Assembly (NCBI RefSeq): GCF_036289385.1
Contig: NZ_JAYFFH010000010.1
Coordinates: 1 to 61,296, forward strand
Length of the DNA: 61,296 nucleotides
Direction: 5' to 3'
Source: Anaerofustis butyriciformans
GTDB taxonomy: Bacteria; Bacillota; Clostridia; Eubacteriales; Anaerofustaceae
The notes beneath the pieces are model-generated. The model saw nothing but the letters and a program-made list of their open reading frames with translations, was not told the origin of the DNA and did not search any database. This document shows positions 1-7,422 of the stretch, piece after piece (the first letter of the stretch is position 1; each line of letters opens with the position of its first letter). The position numbers were made by a program, and so were the translations under genes.

Positions 1-1011
1 GATGGAGATGATAAGCCTGAATATGATACAAGCAATCCGGGAATAAATATAGATACTGATGGGGATGGAAATCCGGATATTAACATAGATGTAGACGGAG
101 ATGGCATTCCAGATATCAATATAGATACAGACGTAGATGGATTACCGGATGTAAATATAGACCTTAACGGAGATAAGCTACCGGAAATAAATGTAGATAC
201 AGATAACAGCGGAACATGGAAACCAAGCGGTGAAGGTGGAAATGGAGACGGAATATGGAAGCCTGATACTTCATTAGATACAAATGGAGACGGAAAGGTA
301 GATATAGAACATGGATATAGACCTGGATATGACTTTGACAAAGATGGAGTAGATGATAGTTGGAATCCTGATAAAAATGTAGATAAAGATAAAGATGGTA
401 ATTCTGATTATGATACAAGTAATCCAAACATTAACGTAGATACAGATGGGGATGGAAAGCCAGATATTAATATCGATACAGATAAAGACGGAAATCCGGA
501 TGTAAATGTAGATACTAATGGAGATGGAAAACCTGATATTAATGTAGATGTAGACGGTGATAAAATACCAGATATTAATGTTGATACAAACGAAGATGGA
601 TATCCAGATATTAATGTAGATACAGATGGTGATAAAAAGCCAGATATCAACATAGATACAGACAACAGCGGAACATGGAAACCAAGTACAGATGGCGGAA
701 ATGAAGATGGAGTATGGAAACCTGATACAGATATAGACACAGATGGAGACGGTGAAGCAGATGTAGATCATTTATATAGAGATCCTGTTGATGAAGATGG
801 GGACGGCGTAGACGATTATTGGAAACCAACAATAATAGTACCTGAAGACGGAGATAGAATAGCATATGGAACAGGTGATATATTCTATATAGATTCTGTT
901 AAAACTTCTGATGAAAATAATATGGGATTATACATGTTATTATCATTTATAAGTTTAGCTGGTGTTATTGGAATTGGAATAGGTTTAAAGAGAAAACAAT
1001 CTAATTTATAA
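1..1011 (+). CDS. C-terminal part of an Asp-rich, repeat-containing cell-surface protein (5' end outside window)
   Basis: Frame 1 is open from the left edge to a TAA at 1009-1011, giving 336 visible residues. Most of it is a 12-residue repeat of the form INVDTDGDGKPD, resembling calcium-binding DxDxDG loops of the thrombospondin type 3/dockerin kind, interrupted by GTWKPS and DDSWNPD linkers. The tail has VKTSDEN (codons 898-918), a hydrophobic stretch of about 20 residues and KRKQSNL. That is the layout of a sortase-sorted C-terminus, but the usual LPxTG/VQTGD motif is degenerate. It is probably wall- or membrane-anchored with an extended calcium-binding stalk. The N-terminal, presumably functional, domains are not in the window. 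A strong terminator follows. Confidence 0.9.
   Translation, partial: DGDDKPEYDTSNPGINIDTDGDGNPDINIDVDGDGIPDINIDTDVDGLPDVNIDLNGDKLPEINVDTDNSGTWKPSGEGGNGDGIWKPDTSLDTNGDGKVDIEHGYRPGYDFDKDGVDDSWNPDKNVDKDKDGNSDYDTSNPNINVDTDGDGKPDINIDTDKDGNPDVNVDTNGDGKPDINVDVDGDKIPDINVDTNEDGYPDINVDTDGDKKPDINIDTDNSGTWKPSTDGGNEDGVWKPDTDIDTDGDGEADVDHLYRDPVDEDGDGVDDYWKPTIIVPEDGDRIAYGTGDIFYIDSVKTSDENNMGLYMLLSFISLAGVIGIGIGLKRKQSNL
22..830 (+). repeat. Two tandem long repeats built of 36-bp (12-residue) units
   Basis: Inside the surface-protein gene a long unit starts at the YDTSNP codons at about 22 and again at about 409. Each copy begins with YDTSNP, runs through several 12-residue Asp-rich units, then GTWKPS, an IWKPD or VWKPD box and a DxDGVDD..W.P end. 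The first copy has four 12-residue units before GTWKP and the second has six, so the copies differ by whole 36-bp steps. This is the pattern expected from slippage or recombination within a repetitive stalk. Confidence 0.85.
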
Positions 1012-1040
1012 TAGTATCTATAAGATAATTCTAAAATAAA

Positions 1041-1067
1041 AAAGAACGGGGAACCGTTCTTTTTTTA
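1041..1067 (+). terminator. Rho-independent terminator of the surface-protein gene
   Basis: A perfect 9-bp stem (1041-1049 with 1054-1062) and a GGAA loop are followed by a T run. It lies 30 bp after the stop codon. Confidence 0.9.
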
Positions 1068-1128
1068 TGGTAAAATTCAATGGGGTTATTAAGTATAATA
1101 TGTAATAATTTTTTATAAAATTCTAATT

Positions 1129-1938
1129 TTATCTATGATAATTTCTTTTATGAGGATATTTCTCTTTCTTGTTAATTTTACGGAATAATAAGAATAGAAA
1201 GTATATGAGTAATAGGTTTAATAATATGCTTAGTGTTTTGTTTATTGCTTCTTTTCTTTGTAAAACAATATTTTCCTCTGTCATTTCTTCTGTTTTATTT
1301 ATGTTTTTTATTTTGTTTAAATGAGATAAGACTTTATTTCCGTATCCTTTGCCCGGATAAGCCCAGCCTTTTTTGTAAGGATTATCCGAGTATCCAAGAT
1401 ATTCCACATATATGGCTTTTCCTCTAAGTGAATCATTCCATCTTGGGTCTACGCATTTGCCATTTAGTGGCTTAGTTGATGCATAACACTTTAAATGCTG
1501 AATTACGGCTCTTATCCCTATTTCCATTGTTTTAAAACTTGCACCTTTTACTCCTCCTCCTGTAGTTCCAAGTCCTGCAAAATTATTTTGTTCTTTTTTT
1601 ACATCTCCATTAAAATTCAAATATCCTGTTTCATGCATCATTAATGCAAATGCTATATCCGCTCTTACACCTTCTTTTTTTGCTTCTTTAATGGTTGTTT
1701 TGACGAAGTCTTGTGCATACTTTTTAGTAATGGGATTATTGCCTTTTTTATCGTTGTTTTTTATTAGATATGTATACATTTGATTTGCGCTACACTCGCA
1801 GTTTTCACCCATTATTTTAGTGAGTTTTTTTTCATTCTTTCCATTTACTAAAGGCATAAAAAGTGGTAATATTAATAAAGTTATCAAGGTGAATAAAATA
1901 ATTATGTGAAATTTATTAAAATTTTGTGAATAATTCAT
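1129..1938 (-). CDS. Membrane-anchored glucosaminidase-like (GH73/FlgJ-type) peptidoglycan hydrolase
   Basis: 269 residues. An N-terminal hydrophobic segment (about 10-32) is followed by an exported domain (about 40-215) and a second hydrophobic segment near the C-terminus (about 238-257) with a basic tail. The central domain contains ALMMHETGYLNF, NNFAGLGTTGGG and an AVIQHLKCY-like segment, the pattern of the lysozyme-like N-acetylglucosaminidase family, where the Glu of the HETG-like motif is the expected catalytic acid. It would cleave glycan strands at the outer membrane face. Convergent with the surface-protein gene and divergent from the PBP gene. The extra C-terminal membrane segment is unusual for secreted autolysins and would tether both ends. 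Family call is good; the exact bond cleaved is inferred. Confidence 0.78.
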   Translation of the reverse strand: MNYSQNFNKFHIIILFTLITLLILPLFMPLVNGKNEKKLTKIMGENCECSANQMYTYLIKNNDKKGNNPITKKYAQDFVKTTIKEAKKEGVRADIAFALMMHETGYLNFNGDVKKEQNNFAGLGTTGGGVKGASFKTMEIGIRAVIQHLKCYASTKPLNGKCVDPRWNDSLRGKAIYVEYLGYSDNPYKKGWAYPGKGYGNKVLSHLNKIKNINKTEEMTEENIVLQRKEAINKTLSILLNLLLIYFLFLLFRKINKKEKYPHKRNYHR

Positions 1939-2068
1939 TAAAAGCCTCTTTTTTTACATTTTTTATATTATTATTATTATAAATTAAAAAAAATAATTTT
2001 TTTGTAATTTTTAATAATGATAAATAATTAAATTATAAATATAATTTGTTTAATGAAAGGGTACTAAA

Positions 2069-4264
2069 TTGAGAAAAACATTAACAAAAATCATTGGTAT
2101 TTTTATAATTGGTATTATTTTGGCGGGAGCAACTTTATTTGTTTCTGTTTCCCTTAGCTTACCTGATATTTCGGGATATACTTATTCTCCTAAACTTAAA
2201 ACACAGATTTTAACAGATGATAATCAGTTGGTTGGTGAAGTTTATGATGAAAACAGAACCCTTGTTTCCATTGATGATATGCCTGATGATCTTGTTAATG
2301 CAGTTGTTGCCGTTGAAGATAGAAGATTTTATCAACATCACGGATTTGATATTAAAGGTATATTAAGAGCTATAGTGGTTAATCTAAAAGGTGATGGTAT
2401 TCATGAGGGAGCTTCAACACTAACGCAACAAGTTGTAAGAAGATTATTCTTATCAGATGAGATAACATACACAAGAAAGATAAAAGAAATTTTACTTGCA
2501 GTAAAATTTGAACAGGAATTTACAAAAGAAGAGATTTTGGAAATTTATCTTAACGATGTATTTATGGGGCAAGGAACATACGGTGTTGAAGAAGCTTCAA
2601 AGAGATTCTTTGGAAAACACGTTCAGGATTTAACTTTAGAAGAATGTGCATTACTTGCCGGTATTCCACAGGCTCCTACCGTTTACAACCCAACTACTGA
2701 TTCAGGTTATGAGCAATCTAAAATAAGAAAAGAAGAAGTTTTGGATTCAATGGTAGAAAGTGGATATATCACAGAAGAACAATGTGAAGAAGCCAAAGCA
2801 GTAAAGATTTCAATAAAAAAAGGTGATTCTGAAAAAGGTTTTAACGGTAGAACAAGAGAGGGCTGTGGTGCTTATTCTCAACAAGTATTAGACGAGGCAC
2901 AAGATGTATTGGTAAAAAGTTTTACTGAAAAGGATCAAATGAGCGAAGAAACTGCAAAAGCAAAAGTTGAGCAGATGATTAATCAAGACGGACTTAAGAT
3001 TTATTGCAGTATGAATATGAGTTTGCAAACTTCAGGTATAAAAAGTGTAAAAGAGTTTATGTCAGCATATGGACTTACTGATAGTGCCGATATGGCCTTT
3101 GTTACGGTAGATGGTTCTAATGGAAAGGTTCTTGCTTATTATGGAGGGGAATCATCAATTGATATGGCAAATACTCCTCGTCAACCGGGAAGTACAATAA
3201 AACCTCTATATGTATCTAAATATTTAGAACTTCCAGATAAATCTATATATACAACGGTTCAAGACGGACCGATTAATCTTTATGGATATTCACCTAAGAA
3301 TGCTGGAAATAGATATTATGGAAGAGTAACAATTAAACAAGCAATTACAAATTCATTAAATACAGCATGTTTAAGACTTTTTGAGGAACTGGGTACTGAC
3401 GAAAACGGCAATTTGGCAGGATACGAAGCAGTAAAAGATTTTGGATTTACTACTCTTGTAGATGTTGAGGATAATGCTGTTTATAACGATAATAACTATG
3501 CATTTGCTCTTGGAGGTCTTACTTATGGTTTAAAACCTTTAGAACTTGCAAGTGCTTATTCAACATTTGCAAATGACGGAGAAAAATATCCTTATTATTT
3601 TGTTGAAAAGATAACAACAAAAGACGGTGACGTTCTTTATGAAAGAGAAGAAGCAAAAGCAGAACGTATAAGAACAAGTGAAGCAAACGAAGCAATAGTG
3701 GAATGTATGAAAGGTGTTGTAACATCGGGTACAGGTACATTGGCTCAGACTCAATATGAAACATTTGGTAAGACAGGTACTACAAATGATGATAAAGATT
3801 TCTGGTTCTGTGGTGTAACCGGTAATTTAGCAACAAGTATTTGGGTTGGAACACCTGAAAATGATGTTATATATGGTATTTCTTCATCAGGAGTTGCATC
3901 TTTCTATTCAAGATATGTAAATAATACAGATGAAATAGATGATTTTGGTAAGATTGCAAATGTAAGTGAAAATTCTTCTTCAGATACAGAAGAAGAAGTA
4001 AATTACACTAGTTTATTGGTTGTAAAAGATAATATTGATGTAACGGATAGAGAATACTTTACAAGACTTGAAGTTGAAACTATCTCTATTCCACAAGATG
4101 AAGTGGATAAATATAAAAATAGAGTTGTTACTCAGGTTACTGTAGATAGTGCCAGCGGACTTTTATTTAATGATGAAAAGTGTGATACTGCGAATAAAGA
4201 AATTAGGTATTATATAAAAGGAAGCGAGCCAACAACGAAATGTAATAAACTTCATATATTTTAG
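2069..4264 (+). CDS. Class A penicillin-binding protein (bifunctional transglycosylase/transpeptidase)
   Basis: 731 residues from a TTG start preceded by GAAAGG. One N-terminal membrane anchor (about 8-32) precedes a GT51 glycosyltransferase domain with EDRRFY (catalytic Glu about 83) and GASTLTQQ. The transpeptidase domain has the three active-site motifs in order: STIK (Ser about 375, Lys about 378), an SLN motif and KTG (about 568-570). It polymerises lipid II and cross-links stem peptides on the outer face of the membrane. The length and domain order are those of PBP1A/ponA, but several paralogues usually exist, so no symbol is given. ligA follows after 10 bp, suggesting co-transcription. 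Confidence 0.95.
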   Translation: MRKTLTKIIGIFIIGIILAGATLFVSVSLSLPDISGYTYSPKLKTQILTDDNQLVGEVYDENRTLVSIDDMPDDLVNAVVAVEDRRFYQHHGFDIKGILRAIVVNLKGDGIHEGASTLTQQVVRRLFLSDEITYTRKIKEILLAVKFEQEFTKEEILEIYLNDVFMGQGTYGVEEASKRFFGKHVQDLTLEECALLAGIPQAPTVYNPTTDSGYEQSKIRKEEVLDSMVESGYITEEQCEEAKAVKISIKKGDSEKGFNGRTREGCGAYSQQVLDEAQDVLVKSFTEKDQMSEETAKAKVEQMINQDGLKIYCSMNMSLQTSGIKSVKEFMSAYGLTDSADMAFVTVDGSNGKVLAYYGGESSIDMANTPRQPGSTIKPLYVSKYLELPDKSIYTTVQDGPINLYGYSPKNAGNRYYGRVTIKQAITNSLNTACLRLFEELGTDENGNLAGYEAVKDFGFTTLVDVEDNAVYNDNNYAFALGGLTYGLKPLELASAYSTFANDGEKYPYYFVEKITTKDGDVLYEREEAKAERIRTSEANEAIVECMKGVVTSGTGTLAQTQYETFGKTGTTNDDKDFWFCGVTGNLATSIWVGTPENDVIYGISSSGVASFYSRYVNNTDEIDDFGKIANVSENSSSDTEEEVNYTSLLVVKDNIDVTDREYFTRLEVETISIPQDEVDKYKNRVVTQVTVDSASGLLFNDEKCDTANKEIRYYIKGSEPTTKCNKLHIF

Positions 4265-4274
4265 AAGGTAAAAT

Positions 4275-6254
4275 ATGGTAGATGCAAAAAAAGAAATAGA
4301 ACAATTAACAGAAGAATTATTGGAGCATAACAGAAAATACTATGAAGAAGATAATCCAAGTATTTCTGATTATGAATATGATATGCTTCTTAGAAAGCTT
4401 ATGAAGCTTGAAGAAGAATATCCTGAGTACAAAAAAGAATATTCCCCTACCGACAGGGTAGGGGGAAAGGCTCTTGATGGTTTTGAAAAAGTAAAGCATG
4501 AGTATAAGCAGCTTAGCTTGGCTAATGCTTTTTCTTTTGACGAACTTTTAGAGTTTGATAATAGAGTTAAAAAAGAAATAGAAAATCCTGTATATACATT
4601 GGAAAATAAGTTTGACGGACTAACTATAGTTCTTACTTATGAAAATGGTATATTAAAAACAGGAGCAACAAGAGGAGACGGTGAAGTTGGTGAAGATGTT
4701 ACTTTAAATGTTAAGACCATAAAAACAATTCCTCTTAAATTAAACAAAGATGTTAATTTAACCGTAAGGGGCGAAGTTTTAATATATAAAGATAATTTTG
4801 AAAAGATTAATAAACAAAGAGAAAAAGATGGAGAAAGTCTTTTTGCAAATCCAAGAAATATGGCAGCAGGTTCAATAAGACAGCTTGATTCAAAAGTAGC
4901 TGCAAAAAGGGATTTGGACTGTTTTATTTTTAACTTAGAGCATATAGAGGGTGTGGAACTTTCTTCTCACAGTGAAAGTCTTGACTACTTAAAATCTCTT
5001 GGCTTTAAAGTAAGTGAATATAAAAAGTTTAATAATATAAATGAAATATTTAAAGCTTTAAATGAAAAAGAAGAGGAAAGAAAAAAGCTGCCTTATGAAA
5101 TAGACGGGGCTGTTATAAAACTTGATAATTTAAGAGACAGAGAAATTTTAGGCTCTACAAATAAAAATCCAAGATGGGCAATTGCTTATAAATTTAGTGA
5201 AACAAAAGTAAAAACATTACTAAAGGATATTATTGTAAATGTAGGAAGAACTGGAACATTGACCCCTGTTGCAATTTTAGAAGGAGTAAATATAGACGGT
5301 TCTTTTGTAAGTCGTGCCACTCTTCACAACGAAGATTATATAAAAGACAATGACATAAGAATAGGGGATAAAGTTATAGTAAAAAAAGCAGGAGAAATAA
5401 TTCCTCAGGTTGTAAGTTCCGTAAAAGAAGAAAGAAATGGTGAAGAAATAATCTTTGAAATGCCAAAGACTTGTCCTGTATGTGGTCATGAAGTTGTAAG
5501 GGAAGAAGGCATAAGCGCAATAAAATGCGTAAATATAGACTGTCCGGCTAAAATTTCCAGAGAAATAATTCATTTTGCTTCAAGGGATGCGATGAATATT
5601 GATACTTTGGGAGAGAGAGTTTTGGAAAACTTAATTGAAGCGGACTTAATTCAAGATGTAAGCGATATTTACAGATTAAAAGATAAAAAAGAACAAATAG
5701 AACAAATGGAAAAAATGGGTGAAAAATCCGTTTTAAACATGATTGAAGCAATAGAAAAATCAAAAGAAAATTCTCTTGAAGATTTGATTTTTGCGCTGTC
5801 CATAAATTTAGTTGGAAAGCAGGGAGCAAAACTTCTTGCAAAAGAATTTAAAAGTATGGATAATTTAATGAACGCCACATATGATGATCTTATATCTATT
5901 AATGAAATAGGGGATAAGATGGCAAATGAAATTATAAAGTTCTTTAATAATGAAAAGAAAATATCTTTGATTAGTAAGTTAAAATCTTTAGGAGTTAATA
6001 TGGAATATATTAATGAAGAAAACGAAGATTTGAAGTTTGAAGGTATGACATTCGTTTTAACGGGAACATTATCCAAATACAAGAGAAATGATGCGAAGAA
6101 GATAATTGAAAGCTACGGAGGTAAAGTGTCTTCTTCCGTAAGTAAAAAAACTACTTATGTTCTTGCCGGTGAAAATGCAGGAAGTAAGGAAGAAAAAGCA
6201 AAGACTCTTGGAATAAAAATAATTTCTGAAGATGAATTTGAAAAAATGATATAA
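4275..6254 (+). CDS. ligA: NAD-dependent DNA ligase LigA
   Basis: 659 residues, full length for the family. The adenylation motif KFDG places the nucleotidyl-accepting Lys at about residue 112. An OB-fold, a four-Cys zinc finger (CPVCG and CVNIDC, about 400-425), helix-hairpin-helix repeats and a C-terminal BRCT domain (about 590-659) follow in the normal order. It seals nicks in replication and repair with NAD+ as cofactor. It starts 10 bp after the PBP gene; many Firmicutes instead place ligA beside pcrA, so this coupling looks lineage-specific. A 10-bp terminator hairpin ends the unit. Confidence 0.98.
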   Translation: MVDAKKEIEQLTEELLEHNRKYYEEDNPSISDYEYDMLLRKLMKLEEEYPEYKKEYSPTDRVGGKALDGFEKVKHEYKQLSLANAFSFDELLEFDNRVKKEIENPVYTLENKFDGLTIVLTYENGILKTGATRGDGEVGEDVTLNVKTIKTIPLKLNKDVNLTVRGEVLIYKDNFEKINKQREKDGESLFANPRNMAAGSIRQLDSKVAAKRDLDCFIFNLEHIEGVELSSHSESLDYLKSLGFKVSEYKKFNNINEIFKALNEKEEERKKLPYEIDGAVIKLDNLRDREILGSTNKNPRWAIAYKFSETKVKTLLKDIIVNVGRTGTLTPVAILEGVNIDGSFVSRATLHNEDYIKDNDIRIGDKVIVKKAGEIIPQVVSSVKEERNGEEIIFEMPKTCPVCGHEVVREEGISAIKCVNIDCPAKISREIIHFASRDAMNIDTLGERVLENLIEADLIQDVSDIYRLKDKKEQIEQMEKMGEKSVLNMIEAIEKSKENSLEDLIFALSINLVGKQGAKLLAKEFKSMDNLMNATYDDLISINEIGDKMANEIIKFFNNEKKISLISKLKSLGVNMEYINEENEDLKFEGMTFVLTGTLSKYKRNDAKKIIESYGGKVSSSVSKKTTYVLAGENAGSKEEKAKTLGIKIISEDEFEKMI

Positions 6255-6280
6255 AGAACTTCTTTTGAAGTTCTTTTTTA
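6253..6280 (+). terminator. Terminator after ligA
   Basis: A 10-bp perfect stem (6253-6262 with 6267-6276) with a TTTT loop and a T tract starts inside the ligA stop codon. Confidence 0.92.
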
Positions 6281-6404
6281 TGTAAAAATTAGATAAATTT
6301 TGTAATATTAAAATAAAATGTATTATAATGTATTTGTAACATCAAAATTGAGAAATTAAAATTATTTAATTTACTGTTACAATAAAAAATAAGGATTAGA
6401 ATAA

Positions 6405-7157
6405 ATGACATTAAAATATTTTTTTTCAAGACCAGAAGACATACCTTTAAATTTAACATGGAATACATATGGAGTTGAGCATTTAACATGGCTTTTTGCT
6501 ATAACGCTATTTATAGTTTATATGTGTCGTATGTTTAAAAAAGCAGATTATGAAAAACAAAATAAAATATTAAAAATTTTTGCAATAGTTATAGTTATAC
6601 AAGAAATAATTAAAGATATTATTCATATTTATGCAGGAACTTTTAATCTTGGGCATTTACCATTTCATTTATGCGGTATATCAATATTTTTTACTTTTTG
6701 GTATGCTTTTAAACCTGGGAAAATTTGCGGTGAATATTTATATGCACTTTCTCTTCCCGGAGCGATGGCAGCATTATTATTCCCTGATTGGACAGAATAT
6801 CCAATGCTTCATTTTTCATGCATAAATTCTTTTACCATTCATGCATGGCTTGTTGTATTTGTATTTATGCTTTTATATAGTGGAAGATTAAAACCTAATT
6901 ATAAAGTTTTGCCAAAGACAGCATTGTTAGTTGGTATAATTGCCGTTCCCGTATATTTTATGAATAAAGCGTGGGGAACAAATTTTATGTTTTTAAGTTC
7001 TCCTGCACCAGGCTCTCCACTTGAGATACTATATAATGTGTTTGGAAATTTTTATATTCCTGCAGCTTTGTCACTTGTATTATTTGTTTGGGTACTTATG
7101 TATGCCCCATTGCAGATAGCTTATTCAAGACAAAATAAAATGGAAGAAATTGTATAA
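6405..7157 (+). CDS. TIGR02206/YwaF-family integral membrane protein
   Basis: 250 residues with about six to seven hydrophobic segments. It carries the conserved features of the YwaF (TIGR02206) family: an early W..YGVEH segment, a GHLPFHLCG segment, a SLPGA..ALLFPDW segment and a late SPAPGSPLE loop. The biochemical role of the family is not known to me. It stands alone between terminators, 150 bp after ligA, and is probably transcribed from its own promoter. No regulatory site was recognised upstream. Confidence 0.85.
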   Translation: MTLKYFFSRPEDIPLNLTWNTYGVEHLTWLFAITLFIVYMCRMFKKADYEKQNKILKIFAIVIVIQEIIKDIIHIYAGTFNLGHLPFHLCGISIFFTFWYAFKPGKICGEYLYALSLPGAMAALLFPDWTEYPMLHFSCINSFTIHAWLVVFVFMLLYSGRLKPNYKVLPKTALLVGIIAVPVYFMNKAWGTNFMFLSSPAPGSPLEILYNVFGNFYIPAALSLVLFVWVLMYAPLQIAYSRQNKMEEIV

Positions 7158-7187
7158 AGACTAATGTAAAATCATTAGTCTTTTTTT
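7156..7187 (+). terminator. Terminator after the YwaF-like gene
   Basis: An 11-bp perfect stem (7156-7166 with 7173-7183) with a 6-nt loop and a run of T. Confidence 0.92.
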
Positions 7188-7309
7188 ATTGGATAAAAGT
7201 TATTAAAAAATAAAAACGATAGTAAATTAAAGTATAAAATAATGTTAAACATAACAATAAAAATATTTTATTACATAAAAGCATTGTATTGTAAGGCAAA
7301 AGAGATAAA

Positions 7310-7325
7310 ACACAATATCTTGTGT
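7310..7325 (+). promoter_or_regulatory. NrdR-box-like site 1 upstream of nrdD
   Basis: The 16-bp palindrome ACACAATATCTTGTGT differs at one position from the NrdR consensus ACACWATATATWGTGT. It lies 12 bp before the -35 element. NrdR is the nucleotide-sensing repressor of ribonucleotide reductase genes; nrdR itself is not in the window. Confidence 0.8.
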
Positions 7326-7336
7326 TTTTTTTATCC

Positions 7337-7365
7337 TTGACAAAGTTATATATACAATATATAAT
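7337..7365 (+). promoter_or_regulatory. Consensus SigA promoter of the nrdDG operon
   Basis: TTGACA (7337-7342), a 17-bp spacer and TATAAT (7360-7365): a perfect consensus promoter. It is flanked upstream by NrdR-like site 1 and overlapped by site 2, as expected of a strong promoter held down by a repressor. Confidence 0.9.
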
Positions 7366-7367
7366 TG
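7352..7367 (+). promoter_or_regulatory. NrdR-box-like site 2 overlapping the -10 element
   Basis: Twelve of 16 bases agree with the NrdR consensus (core AATATATA). It starts 42 bp after site 1, four helical turns, so both sites lie on the same DNA face, as is usual for paired NrdR boxes. Confidence 0.6.
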
Positions 7368-7422
7368 AATACGGTCAGTACGAAATATAATTTTATTAAT
7401 ATATAATTGGAGAAAATGAAGT

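Noticed and set aside
22..830. CRISPR-like regular repeats
   Set aside because: The 36-bp period is coding (12 residues), the units are contiguous with no spacers, and differences are mostly at codon third positions.
164..865. Several long minus-strand open frames opposite the Asp-rich repeats
   Set aside because: They are shadows of the repeat codons: low complexity, rich in Ile/Tyr/Leu/His, no ribosome sites, and they lie fully inside the plus-strand coding frame.
1233..1427. Plus-strand ORF of 64 codons inside the glucosaminidase gene
   Set aside because: Antisense shadow with no RBS; the minus-strand gene has a clear family match.
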